From Coemansia sp. RSA 1804 (Eukaryota > Kickxellomycota > Kickxellomycetes > Kickxellales > Kickxellaceae): a DNA stretch of 36,478 bases. A program made the position numbers and the translations under genes. This document shows positions 18,400 through 28,433 of this stretch, one piece after another; within the stretch, counting starts at the first letter, position 1; every line of letters begins with the position of its first letter. The notes under the pieces are model-generated. The model had not been told where the DNA came from. It saw nothing but the letters and a program-made list of their open reading frames with translations, and searched no databases. The stretch covers positions 1-36,478 of the forward strand of contig JANBTH010000097.1 in the NCBI GenBank assembly GCA_027578815.1, read 5' to 3'.

Positions 18400-19482
18400 T
18401 CAAAAAGAACCAGTTGACTTGACGTACGACTCGTCGATCGTGTTGTAGAGGTGGCCCTCGGAGATCAGCCATTCGACGGCCTTGGTGATGTCTGTGCTCT
18501 GGAATCTGTTTGTCAGCTTCTGCTGCACCGACGAGATCTGGATTCCGTGGGACTCCTGCGGTGCCTGCGCGATGACCTCGAGCACCGCCGCCTGGAGCGA
18601 GCTCATGTTCATGCCGCCTCCGAAGCCGCCGGCACCGTACCCACCACCGCCACCATATGCCGCGCCGGCGCTGTAGGCTCCGCCAGCCTGCTGCTGGTTG
18701 GCGCCCGACGGAACACTCATGGCTCCACCGCCGGCCTTGGACGGGGGCCCGCGCGTCTTCGTCAGATGTACGTAGACGGCCTCCAGGCCGTGGTATGTGA
18801 TCTCGTTGTGGTCCTTCACCGGCCTGATCTTGTGCGCGCTGACGCTGCGCTTCGAGTTGAAGAACTTCAAGTCGCCGTAGACGCGAACATACTTGTCAAC
18901 CTCGATGCTGGGGTCGTGGGTTGGGTTTCTCCTCTCGCCGTCATCCATCATGTCATTGTCGCCGTGCGCGCCATGGCTGGGCCACACGCGCACATCGATG
19001 ATACCGGTGCCGTCCTCGATCGAGTAGTTTATGTTGATCGGCTGCGGCGTGATGTTGCGCACAATCCCGACAAACGTCACTTGCTTGATCTCCTCGTTGT
19101 CCAGCATTATTGGCGCGTCGGTCTCCTGCACAGGTATGTCCGTCAGCTGTTTGATGGTTACCGGGCGGATGGTCTGGTTCTTGTATCCGCCACGCGCCTT
19201 GTTATCGTCGTCTACGCCGCCGCCGCCGCCACCAGTCATGAAACCGCCGCCGCCGCCGCCGCTGCTCTGGCCTCCGCCGCCAAACGAGTAGTTGTTCTGG
19301 CCCTCATTTCCGTAGCCGTAGCCATAGCCTCCGCCTTGCTGGTCGAATCCTCCAAAACCTATTCACCAGGACAGCAGAAAACTTGGAAATGTAATGAATA
19401 TAGAATTAGTAAACTTCCTTGTTTGCAAATTCAGCCAGAGAACACCAGCTCCAAATCTAACAGAACGTCAATACATACTCAT
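18400..19482 (-). CDS. RFA2: Replication protein A 32-kDa subunit (two exons, first exon 4 nt)
   Basis: Exon 1 is 19479-19482 (ATGA) and exon 2 is 18400-19358; joined they give 320 residues starting MSFGGFDQQGGGYG. This is the RPA2/Rfa2 subunit of the single-stranded DNA-binding heterotrimer used in replication, repair and checkpoint signalling. The N-terminus (1-50) is Gly/Tyr/Ser-rich, the usual phospho-regulated tail. The OB fold (DBD-D) covers about 92-200 (VTFVGIVRNI, DGTGIIDVRVW, VRVYGDLKFF). A Gly/Ala linker spans 205-250 and a winged-helix protein-interaction domain 253-320 (GIQISSVQQKL, WLISEGHLYNTIDE). The intron has GTATGT and AATAG ends and its phase restores the N-terminus. An internal Met (19239) would lose the tail. 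Runs of GGC codons reflect the Gly-rich part. Confidence 0.92.
19359..19478 (-). other. Intron of RFA2 immediately after the start codon
   Basis: A 120-nt intron with GTATGT donor directly after ATGA and GAATAG acceptor; phase 1. Without it the N-terminal frame has no in-frame ATG before residue 42 of the protein. Confidence 0.85.
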
Positions 19483-19876
19483 TGTGCGTGTTTCGAATCG
19501 TCAGACGGTGCTGACGCTATAATACGGTGCGTTTGTTCTTGATAGAGTTATTGTGTGACAAAAGAATAGTGGATAATGTGCGTAAGGTTTGATGCGAAGA
19601 AAAGAAAAAAGAAAGAAAAGGCCAGTCTTGTCGCAGCAAAAACTTATCGACTGCGCAAAATAAACCCAGAAAAGGCTGGAAACGCCAGAACGCGCGCTTC
19701 TTTCCCGCCAGCAAACGAACGCGTAAGGATAAAACCGTCCTAATATTGTGAGCGCGAATCAGAAAATCACGGTGGATAATCGCGAATCGCTTAGCCTGTG
19801 GCTCGCTCATGGAACCGCGCTTGCTTTTTCCCCAAGCTACAGCAGTCCCAGCAACAAGCAGCTCCACTGTTTGCTG
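19483..19876. other. Spacer: RFA2 promoter and NIT2 3' end
   Basis: About 390 bp. Holds the RFA2 promoter. An ACGCGT-type MCB cell-cycle element was not found, though several CGCG-containing words occur (aacgcgcgc, aacgcgtaagg near 19690-19725). No gene is seen. Confidence 0.4.
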
Positions 19877-20731
19877 CTAGCGCTTGTCGTCAGCCGCAAC
19901 ATCAGGGTATATGTCGAAGCGGCGCTGCGAGTATATGGGGATGGATCTACGGACCTCGTCAACAAGTGCAAGGTCGATGTCAGCGTACACAATGTCCTCG
20001 GCATCGCCGGTGGTAGCAACGACCCTTGCAAACGGATCCACAACCGTCGAGTGGCCCCACGCGTGGTACGAGGCATCCAAGTCCCTGGCAGGCGAGCACG
20101 CAGCCGCAAAGATCTGGTTGTCCATCGCCCGCGCCCTCAAGAGCAGCTCCCAGTGCATTGGGCCGGTGGTTGTGTTGAATGCGCCCGGGTATATCATCCC
20201 AACACACCCTCTCCGCGCGGCAATCATCGCAAGCTCCGGAAACCGAATGTCATAGCAGATCCCCACGCCAAACTTGCCCCACGGCGTGGCAAACTCTGTT
20301 ACCTTGTTTCCCGGCTTGAGAACCTCGCTTTCCTTGAACACGATCTTGCCGGGAAAGTCAATGTCAAACAGATGGGCTTTGCGGTGCGTGGCGATCAGCA
20401 GGCCCTCTGGGTTCCAAACCGTACACGTGTTATAAAGGCTCTCTGTTGCGGCTTCCCGCTCGGGAATGGATCCGCCAACCAGGTACACCTTGCCATCGCG
20501 GGCCATCTCAGAGAGCGCACGAACACTTTCGCTAGGCCGAGCTGCATCGATTTCCTCCGAGTGCTGCCCAAAATGCTGCGTGCCGTATGGCGAGTTAAAG
20601 CACTCTGGAAGGACCACCATGTTGGCGCCGGCCTTGGCTGCCTCTAGAACTTTGCTGCGAGCATGCGCAAGGTTCGTTGCCTTGTGAGCACCTGTTGCCA
20701 GCTGTATCAACGCAAGCTTTAGCGCTGCCAT
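19877..20731 (-). CDS. NIT2: Nit2-type omega-amidase (carbon-nitrogen hydrolase)
   Basis: A 284-residue nitrilase-superfamily enzyme closest in pattern to mammalian Nit2 / yeast Nit3. These hydrolyse alpha-ketoglutaramate and alpha-ketosuccinamate, clearing transamination by-products of glutamine and asparagine, or repair deaminated glutathione in the related Nit1 branch. The catalytic triad is complete: E43 in LPECFNSPYG, K118 in HRKAHLFDIDFPGK, C159 in GICYDIRFPE. Other family landmarks are VGGSIPE, NTCTVWNPEG and GPMHWELLLRARAMDNQ. Length is family-typical; no targeting sequence, so cytosolic. ATG at 20731, no intron. HLFDIDFPGKI and the FNSPYG context favour Nit2 over Nit1. Confidence 0.94.
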   Translation of the reverse strand: MAALKLALIQLATGAHKATNLAHARSKVLEAAKAGANMVVLPECFNSPYGTQHFGQHSEEIDAARPSESVRALSEMARDGKVYLVGGSIPEREAATESLYNTCTVWNPEGLLIATHRKAHLFDIDFPGKIVFKESEVLKPGNKVTEFATPWGKFGVGICYDIRFPELAMIAARRGCVGMIYPGAFNTTTGPMHWELLLRARAMDNQIFAAACSPARDLDASYHAWGHSTVVDPFARVVATTGDAEDIVYADIDLALVDEVRRSIPIYSQRRFDIYPDVAADDKR

Positions 20732-21792
20732 TACTACACACGCTCGAGAAAAGAGGTGCTTTCTTATGTTCTGCTTCTAAATTCAAGCAGTGCTCTGTGA
20801 ATGATAGTGAATGAGGCAGCGAAAGACTATAAAGATAAGCTGTTGTAAATGACAATTGACAGCGAGAAACGTCACCAGGCAGAAAAGGAAAAGGAGCACA
20901 TAAAAACCCTGAGCAAAAAAATTGCCATTTGTACTTACAAATCATGTGATGATATCGCTGCTGTCAATTTGATCTTGTCACATATGAAAGGGCAGGCTAG
21001 AAAACCAGCTTGATAAATGCGAATGAAAAATAAAAGGCTTGCTGAAAGGAAGACAAGAGTAACGGTCAACTTGTCCGCTTAACTGGCACAGTCTGGTTTA
21101 AACTGAAACCAGGAGGTGTCGACATTAAGCCAACCTTCCTGAAAGGAGTTGCTTGAGGCGTTAGTATTGGGTTATCCAGGGTTGCTTCTGTATGAGCGCA
21201 GAGAATATTACACACTGCTAGCACATGTAATGTTTCAGCATTTGGCAGAATTCTTTACCAAGCACCAAAAACTCTGATTACGTGCTTATTCCAAAAAGTA
21301 GTGTCAGATGTTTTCATTATCAGCATAACATATTATATAAACTACTCTTCTCCGGCACAAAGTGTTCACTCTGTGCAGCTGTTGTAATCGCTCCATGGCG
21401 TAGCTTCGAAAGCAGCAAAATGTGCTTTGGTTCTAGACATGTTTTGTATAGCTCTGTCCAACACAATCCTTATATCTTTGGCTCTGTTACAAGAGGCTGT
21501 AGGAACTGAGTGAGCTTACTTCAGTTCCAGGGTCCAAAATCCAGGAAGATTCAAATGATCTGCGTCAATGGATTAGATGACTAGCAGCCTTGTTAACAGT
21601 AATTTAAAAATGCAACAAATCTTTATTGTCCGACAATTAAAGTCCGCAGCAGCAGTTTGCTTTTGCTGTTTCAAAAAGCCATCATTGCACATTTTATTAT
21701 TTACATTTTTCTCTTCTCGCATTTATTATATTATTAACATATCTTAATCTTTGAGCGTTTTAACCCGTGGTTCAGCATAGCTTTAAATTAAT
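20732..21792. other. 1.06-kb spacer before the second FunK1 gene
   Basis: No gene supported. A small hairpin-forming inverted repeat (ctggttt ... aaaccag, 6-nt loop) lies at 21093-21112. The last 150 bp before the FunK1 start are very AT-rich. Confidence 0.45.
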
Positions 21793-24367
21793 ATGTCCAG
21801 CAATAGCAGGAGCAAGTCAGGCAAGCCGTCGTCTTCGGGACACACACAGAAGGAGGAGCCATTTAGAACGCCCGTTAATCCAAAGCGCACGATGGAGGCA
21901 TCCGTCTTTGTATCTCCCAAAGCAAAGCGCGCAAAACAAGATGGCAAAGACAAAGAAAATGAAAGCGCTGGCCAGCTGGTGCCTCTGCCAGCCAAAAACG
22001 CTACATGCACGTCGATGAAAAGAAGCACAAGCGCATCTCGTTCATCCAGTACATCTGAATTAGATATGAGACAGATAGAGGCAGACCTCATATACGAAGC
22101 AAAAAAGCAAGTAGCAACATATCTAAACCCCGGTATTAAAGGAATTATAGATGTTGCGCTGGCAAGCAGCCCCACTGCCCAGGGTGCGGCAATGCAGGCG
22201 ACCAACAGCATTTCAAAGCTTGTCGAGGTACTTGTTAGACGTCGAGATTCAGAGCCGGATGGTTACGCGGGAAAGGCAAAGCAGACTATACAGAAGTGGC
22301 TAAAACGCAACACTATATTCACAGATCAACCAAGGCTCTTCGGCCTGTTCCAGCAGCTCCAGCTTCTCATTCCGATTGAAGATAAGAGCAAACGCAAGAA
22401 CAGTCCGCAGGTGCTGGTTGCAGGAGAAAGAGAAATGTACGAGCCAGCCAAGGCGCTAATTGGCTTTATTTCCGAATGCATTCGGCTCCAGACCAAGCTG
22501 AAGGCGCAGCCACAGAGGCTGATCGAGCCATTTGAAAAAGTCGATACTACTTCAGTGGACTCGGAGTACAGCTGGCGGATTGACATTGATATGCGATGCA
22601 GGTCGCTGAGCGACACATCACTGTCCCCTCCTACATCTGGACACTCCGCCGTCAAGGAACCGAAGCAGCAGCTCAGCCGTCTCGACGTTGCAAACACATT
22701 TGCGTATATCGAGCTTAAGCGGCATGCGAAGGACACAAACGAGGCGTACGCGCAGCTCTTTCGCTACACAAAGGAGATCTATGCGACGCAGCACAACAGG
22801 CGGTTTGCCTGGGACATGATTATGTGCAACACCATTGTGAACGCATGTGTATTTGGGCCCAACTACGCAGCAGCCTCGGAGAACATGGATCTGGCCGCCG
22901 CAGCAGGAAGGAAGGACTTTATACGCTTCTTTGTAAACTGGTCGTTCTGCGATAGCTGCAAGCTGGGGGTATGACCCGGCTATCAGCTACGACGACAGTT
23001 CACAATGCCTCGTAATTCAGTCAGAGCCTACTGCCGGCAATCCAGCGATGGCGCTTTATTCGCGAGAGGTTCTTATTTGCGCTGAGCGGATGTTTGGGCG
23101 ACACACGCGGTGCTTTGCAGTGTCAGCCAACAAGCCGCCTGCACCAGACCCAAGCGACAAGCAGAGAAAGCCCCACCAGCAGATGAAGTGCGACACCATC
23201 GTCAAGGACTCGTGGGTCGAGGCTCCTGAGGATCCAGCTGAGGATACCCGCGACGAAGCAAGGCATCTTTCGGTAATCACAGAAAGGCTGCAGAACGTCA
23301 ACAGCGTCAGAGGCATGTATCCAAGGCTGCGCGATGACTGTCAAAGCGGGCGTGTGCATCTAGCGGATCCGGTCACGGGAAATCTCTACGAGGACACATC
23401 GAATACGGTGCTGGGAGATGTTGTTTGGAAGCAGCTTGGTGAGACCAGCACAGCACTGCGTGTGTTCAAGCGGATCTATATGAATGACATTGGCACGCCG
23501 ATTAAATATGCACGGAGTGTCCAGGAGCTCATAATTGTGGCCGCCGATGTGATGCGGTGCCACTGGCAGATTATCAAGGAGTGCCGAATCCTCCACCGCG
23601 ATGTCTCGTTGAGCAACATGCTCGTGTGTAGGGACGACGATGGCAGTGTTCATGGAATGCTAATCGATTTTGACCACGCTGTCAATATTGATGCCACAGA
23701 GGGGTCCAGACATGCCGAGCGCACAGGAACGCTGCGGTTTATGAGTGTAAACAATTTGGCCAAGTCTCATCCTCGACAAACAGCGCTGGATGACTGGGAG
23801 TCGATGCTTTACATCCTGTGCTGGGCCGGAACATTTGGGTGGAGCAGCCAGACACGTCGCGACAACACCGGTCGGCTTGAGCGTCCTACATTTCTCAAGA
23901 GTTGGTACATTGGGTCGTCCCTTAAAGAGCTGGCTAAATTGAAGAGGAATATACTGCACAGCGAAGATAACTTCAGTCAAGTCATCATGGAATTTAACTA
24001 TGGCTTGCAAGGTATCATGGTGCTAATTAAGCTGGTTATGCAACTGCGAAAGGTGCTGATCGAGACCTATGACGATGATCGTCGCGGCGCAATGGAGGTG
24101 GCAGAAATTTGGTTTAACCCTGACACAAACAGATTCGAGAAAGTGCTTATCAGCGACCCATTCGAAGAACGGTCTGCAATGTGGGAGGAGCTGTCGCCAC
24201 TGCTTCTACAGACACTAGAGGAATATGCGCAAAAAGTGAACGAACAACCAGATCTAACATCACATTTTAACGATGTTTTTACAAAGGACAAATATATGTT
24301 TCGAAAGAGCGTTACAAATGCCAAGGAAGGTTTGTTTCAAGCGGAACCGGGCTTTCAAAATGAATAA
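21793..24367 (+). pseudogene. FunK1-type fungal protein kinase, split by +1 G frameshift
   Basis: Two frames form one gene of about 857 codons: 21793-22977 (393 residues, ending at an early TGA) and a second frame used from about 22970 to the stop at 24367. At a run of five G (22965-22969) one extra base breaks KLG-YDP; skipping it restores the family motif and a continuous frame. The N-terminal half has a basic nuclear-type tail (1-80) and a module with D264/D266, E307-L-K309, Q321 and NRRFAW. The kinase half (numbered from Met at 23048) has Lys53 in VKDSW, Glu70, catalytic HRD 183-185 with N190, and DFD at 207-209 in place of DFG. DDWESMLYILCWAG follows. Catalytic residues are intact, so the break is recent, an allele, or a sequencing error. 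The role is unknown in this family. Confidence 0.8.
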
Positions 24368-25061
24368 AAAAGGAATAAGCAAATTGTTATTTACGCTGAG
24401 AAGTAAAATTTGTTTCAAAAATCCCCAGAACGTCAAGTTCCTGGGCTGTCGTAAATAACTTTTAAAATATAATAATGATGTTATTTATTCTAAAGTAAAT
24501 AAACGCTCTACTTTAGTTTTTCCTTTTTCAGGCCTTTTATAGCCAGCCGCGGCTCGCTACTCGATGCCCTATTATCTCCGATATCTTCGTGGGAACTCTG
24601 GATCTGACTACACTGAAATCAGACCCTATTGCCCATCTTCGTCATGCATCAAATTCTAGAAAATAAAACCTCCAACCCGATATTGCTTTTATATGACAAT
24701 CTCATATATCCGCAGACATATCCGTATGCTCCGATATCATCATGTGAGCTAAAAAATGCTTTGCACCGAAATTAGGCTCTCGTATACTTTGATTCAAGCA
24801 ACATATAGCTACCAACTATTCGGTTGCAAAAGAATACAGCTATTTAAATCACATCCTAATATGAACGTTATCATTGATAGATATACTGTGTTAACATCAT
24901 ATACGTCATCATAATACACATCCTTTGCTGCACTTGTAAGCTTGCTCAAATATCCACCGTGCTTGATGGCTGCGGATGATCCTTGCTCTCCTTTCTCTTT
25001 GTTCGCGCTTTTAATTATTATTATTTCTACTTTTCAATTTGAAAACTCATTTTGCCCTTTT
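24368..25061. other. Spacer between FunK1 and AAA-ATPase-like gene
   Basis: Very AT-rich, no gene. Contains repeated ATATCCG/CGATATC words near 24575-24740. The promoter of the AAA-ATPase-like gene should lie here. Confidence 0.45.
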
Positions 25062-27509
25062 ATGATGCCTCCAAAGACGAGAAGTAGTGAGAAGAAAAGG
25101 ATGCATAGCCCATCCTCTCCTGCGTCCAGTGAAAGTGAATCTTCTGATTTTCCAGCTTCACCGCTGGAACTCAGTGCGGAAGCCGTTCATCTTCCAGGCT
25201 TCGCATTGGAGAGTGGCTCTATAGCTCCTGAAGCAGGCGCTAGCCATGCCATCCAGGATTTCTATTCATACGAGAGTAGTGAGGGAGTTATTAGGAAGCG
25301 TGTACGTCTGGATTTGGAGAGCCAACAAACGCCGACAAGGGATCCTGCCGCACCAGTCCCAAGTATCAGCTCACCAATAAGAGTCAGTGGGAGCCACATT
25401 GACGTCAGTATGGCCTTCGAAATCTCCAAAGGCACTCATAGCCAGGAATTTTGCAAGGTTGATAAGACCCTTGTGTGCAGAGGGTTTTGGAATTGTATCC
25501 TTTCAGTTGGGCGACTCCACCTTCCCCGGCGCTTTGGTAAAACGTACAACTTGGGAATCATGCGTTCATTCTTCAGTGCATCGCCTGAATCGAGCGCAGT
25601 GGAGCATATATCAGTTGATGACATTGAAGAGGACGTTACTGGCCTAAGCATAGCCGAGGTTTGCTGGAAAAAGCGCGAATGGCTATTTCGTGATTCGATG
25701 CTGAGGAAAGAGGATCCGGTATTTTTTGAACAACATTTTGGTAAATACCCTGTTATCTTTCTCTCATTCTCCATTTGCAAAAGTTCCAGTCTTGTTGCCT
25801 TCCTAAGGCAACTCTGTGATGTTATTATTCGAGCATATAATAACTGGCTGTCTGACTTTAAAAACTCTATGGAGCTTTCGGAAGATGCATGTGAAGCTAA
25901 ACTGGCGCTGGATGACCAAATTAGGGAGTACAAAAAATCCAGACGTGATCCTGAATATATTCTTGGTAATATTGATATGGCTCAGGTTATATTCGAGGAC
26001 CTTTCAATGCTTACTATGCATCATTTTGGTCGCTGTTATATCCTTCTTGCTGATGAATATGATGTCCCGTTTATAACTGTGCACCAGTCGCACTGGTCAA
26101 CGGCCCAGCAGCAAGACGCAATTAGCACTCTGCAGAGTCTTTTTGGCTTTATGTTTAAGGATAATATGTCCCTTGAGAAAGGGCTGATGGTGGGTGTAAT
26201 CCCCGTCTCTCTTAGCGACCTTGGCTCAGGTGTAAACAACTTTAGTGATGTGACTACTGTTCCAACAGAACAAAATGACCTTGATCTTATTGCCCTGCTA
26301 GGCCCTCCTGAGTACCCGTTGAGCAGCATTGATGAGCTTGTTAATTCTTTTGGGTTCGATTATAGTGAAATCAGGTATATAGCACAGATTGTTTTCACGC
26401 CTTATAGCTATCTCCGTAATCAGATTGATGACGTTATGCAGAGTATTAGACAGTGGTACAATGGATATCAGCTGTACCGGTTTGGCGGAAAGTACAACCC
26501 ATGGTCGGTATGCTTCTGCCTTAAGCATATGGTTCAAAGAATTTCGGGCAATGAAGGATTTTCCGGTGAAAGTGTTTCTAAACTCATCAACCTATCCACC
26601 AAAAATTATTGGGATAGAACAGGATCTCCTGGGCTAATCCAGCGACAGATGGAGCTACACCCGGACGAGTTTTGTGAACTAGCAAACGTGCTATTTAAGG
26701 AGTTTGCTGAGCATTCCAATCGAGATCCATTTGCAGATGCACCTAGTGAAACTGCAGTTGAGTTGCCATGGTCGGATTTTAGACTATCAGATTTGGCTAT
26801 TGAAGACTTTAACCAGAGTGCATTTTTAAACCTGGCACTTTATAGTGGTTATCTTACAGTCCGCAGCTCAGCTACAGTCGGAATCCCTAATGGCGAGCTT
26901 CAGCATGTGTGGGATGCAATTCTGAGACAAATGCTTCTACATAGTGTACCTAGCAACCGGAGCTTATTGAAAAAGGGCAAGCTTCTAACTGAACTGCATA
27001 ACGGAAAGACGGACTATCTGTGCCAATTGCTAAAGGGCTCATGTGCTATACTTGCTAACCACAAGAGCCACAAGGAGTTTGAGTATGCCAATATCGCTGT
27101 GGCCACAATCAACTGTGCCGCGAGGTTTGGTGTCTTTACACATCCTTCTCAAACTGACTGTAGCCCATTTGATTACACAATCAGCCGTGAATCAGCTGCA
27201 GGGCAGGGAAATATTGACTGGGTGACGCTGCTGCACAGCACGAAGAACAAGAGGAATGCATTCGGAATGCTTGTGGAGTTCAAACATATTCCTGATGATA
27301 AAATCAAAAGCAATCGTGTTGGATATGGAAAGGCCAAAAAGGGCCTCCAACAAATTAAAGATAAATACTACAGCTTGTCAATGGACAGGTGTGTTGAGTG
27401 TATCCACATTGGCATTTCCATCGGGAGAGGTGCAGTACATGCTGTTTCCCAGCTGTACATGCGCGACAGCACTGAAGAAGAGTGGATTGAGACAGACTCG
27501 CTGGTTTAA
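25062..27509 (+). CDS. AAA-ATPase-like protein with C-terminal PD-(D/E)XK nuclease domain
   Basis: An 815-815-range protein (815 residues from ATG 25062, MMPPKTRSS), numbered here from that Met. Residues 1-105 are Ser/Pro/Glu-rich with a basic start. An AAA-ATPase-like domain (PF09820 type) follows. It has VDKT, the Walker A variant LPRRFGKT (154-161), FLSFSICKSS, and Walker B LLADEYDVPF with D331/E332. A long helical region (REWYNGY-like RQWYNGYQLYRFGGKYNPWS) follows, which is a typical motif of this family. The C-terminus has a PD-(D/E)XK core: NIDW, then MLVEFKH with E739 and K741, then a helix GLQQIKDKYY, as in the PF08011-like nuclease. An earlier ATG (24966) would add a hydrophobic N-terminus and is less likely. 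Such genes are common in bacterial symbionts, in Rhizophagus and in Kickxellomycotina; the function is unknown. Frame intact, no intron. Confidence 0.85.
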   Translation: MMPPKTRSSEKKRMHSPSSPASSESESSDFPASPLELSAEAVHLPGFALESGSIAPEAGASHAIQDFYSYESSEGVIRKRVRLDLESQQTPTRDPAAPVPSISSPIRVSGSHIDVSMAFEISKGTHSQEFCKVDKTLVCRGFWNCILSVGRLHLPRRFGKTYNLGIMRSFFSASPESSAVEHISVDDIEEDVTGLSIAEVCWKKREWLFRDSMLRKEDPVFFEQHFGKYPVIFLSFSICKSSSLVAFLRQLCDVIIRAYNNWLSDFKNSMELSEDACEAKLALDDQIREYKKSRRDPEYILGNIDMAQVIFEDLSMLTMHHFGRCYILLADEYDVPFITVHQSHWSTAQQQDAISTLQSLFGFMFKDNMSLEKGLMVGVIPVSLSDLGSGVNNFSDVTTVPTEQNDLDLIALLGPPEYPLSSIDELVNSFGFDYSEIRYIAQIVFTPYSYLRNQIDDVMQSIRQWYNGYQLYRFGGKYNPWSVCFCLKHMVQRISGNEGFSGESVSKLINLSTKNYWDRTGSPGLIQRQMELHPDEFCELANVLFKEFAEHSNRDPFADAPSETAVELPWSDFRLSDLAIEDFNQSAFLNLALYSGYLTVRSSATVGIPNGELQHVWDAILRQMLLHSVPSNRSLLKKGKLLTELHNGKTDYLCQLLKGSCAILANHKSHKEFEYANIAVATINCAARFGVFTHPSQTDCSPFDYTISRESAAGQGNIDWVTLLHSTKNKRNAFGMLVEFKHIPDDKIKSNRVGYGKAKKGLQQIKDKYYSLSMDRCVECIHIGISIGRGAVHAVSQLYMRDSTEEEWIETDSLV

Positions 27510-27555
27510 CTTTCCTTTTGTTCTAAGCTTTCAAATATTTTGATACTGAATAACA

Positions 27556-28433
27556 ATGTTGAACACAGACCATGACTGCAACATCTTGCAAGCTAATTTG
27601 CATTCAAATAAATGTACTTTACGTTGCTATCTGGATATTCAATTTAACGAAAACGGCATTGCGGTGGAAGAAATTGAGGCAAAGATAGAGGCAGAAATAA
27701 CAGCACAAACTAAGCGTTGGAAAGACAGAAAGGTATCACTGATGGAACATGTATTGCTTGCCAACAGCATACTCCTGTCCAAATTGTAGTTTGCTGTATA
27801 CATCGTACCATTCAAATAAACTTTCACAAAACAATTTGGAAAAAAGTTTGCGCTTTTGTGTGGAACAGCCGCCGCAATCGCGTAGCTGCAGACAGAATCA
27901 CTCAACCAAAAGCTGAAGGCAGCCTTGGTCTACTGCATCCAGAGCAGCAGTCATTAGCCATTTTAGGGCATGGATGGCGAACGCGTTCAACAAAAAGGGA
28001 CAAAGATGGTGGAGTCTGGTGGCCCGTTGGTACCTCACCAGTGCAATGGCAGAAAAAGACCAACCCAGATCTGTTCCTCATTGGTATCAGCCGCGTCCCT
28101 GGAAAAATATACTGCGGAGAGGCATTTATGCGACACTCTGTAGAATGCTAGAAGTGACTGAAAGGAAAAGCAATGGTTCATATCATGCAAACCAACAGAT
28201 TAGCCCTGCTATACGTACCGCTAGCCCATGTGCAGGTGACGACGAAGTTTGAACCAACGCTTGTAGCTCAGCGAGAAATGGCAGAGCTCAACATTCGCAA
28301 TCTGCGCGACCTCTATGAGTGGGATCCGGAAGATCGCGAACACAGAATTCCGACAAGCAACCAACAGCTTCGCATAACTAAACGCAATGAACGTGAAGGA
28401 CATTTTATACTGACATCTGAGGCAAAAAAATAG
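27556..28433 (+). mobile_element. Decayed 3' fragment of a non-LTR (LINE) retrotransposon ORF2
   Basis: Fragments of the reverse-transcriptase C-terminus and tail can be read in three frames. The first is 27556-27789: YLDIQFNENGIAVEEIEAKI, TKRWKDRKVSLMEHVLLANS, ILLSKL. This matches the LINE pattern of RWKDRxLSLxGRVLxANSLLLSKLWY, but the expected Trp is a TAG and another stop follows in FAVYIVPFK*. The second is about 27840-27970: FVWNSRRNRVAADRITQPKA, then EGSLGLLHPEQQSLAILGHG. The third is about 27974-28150: RWWSLVARWYLTSA ... WYQPRPWKNILRRG. The last is 28173-28433 in the second frame: FEPTLVAQREMAELNIRNLR, DLYEWDP. At least two frameshifts and three stops show it is dead. The 5' end is cut about 50 bp after the AAA-ATPase gene. 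No poly(A) tail or target-site duplication was identified. Confidence 0.8.

Noticed and set aside
18451..19542. 363-codon plus-strand open frame opposite RFA2
   Set aside because: The opposite strand encodes an intact RPA2 with OB and winged-helix domains. The plus frame has no recognisable domain and runs across the RFA2 intron and start.
22969..23030. Intron starting at GTATGA in the split FunK1 gene
   Set aside because: The sequence that would be removed encodes the conserved YDP continuation once one G is skipped, so a 1-base indel explains the break better. Not fully excluded without cDNA.
24966..25061. Upstream ATG of the AAA-ATPase-like gene
   Set aside because: It would add a hydrophobic Ile-rich N-terminus in front of a basic Ser-rich start; the ATG at 25062 gives a natural N-terminus.
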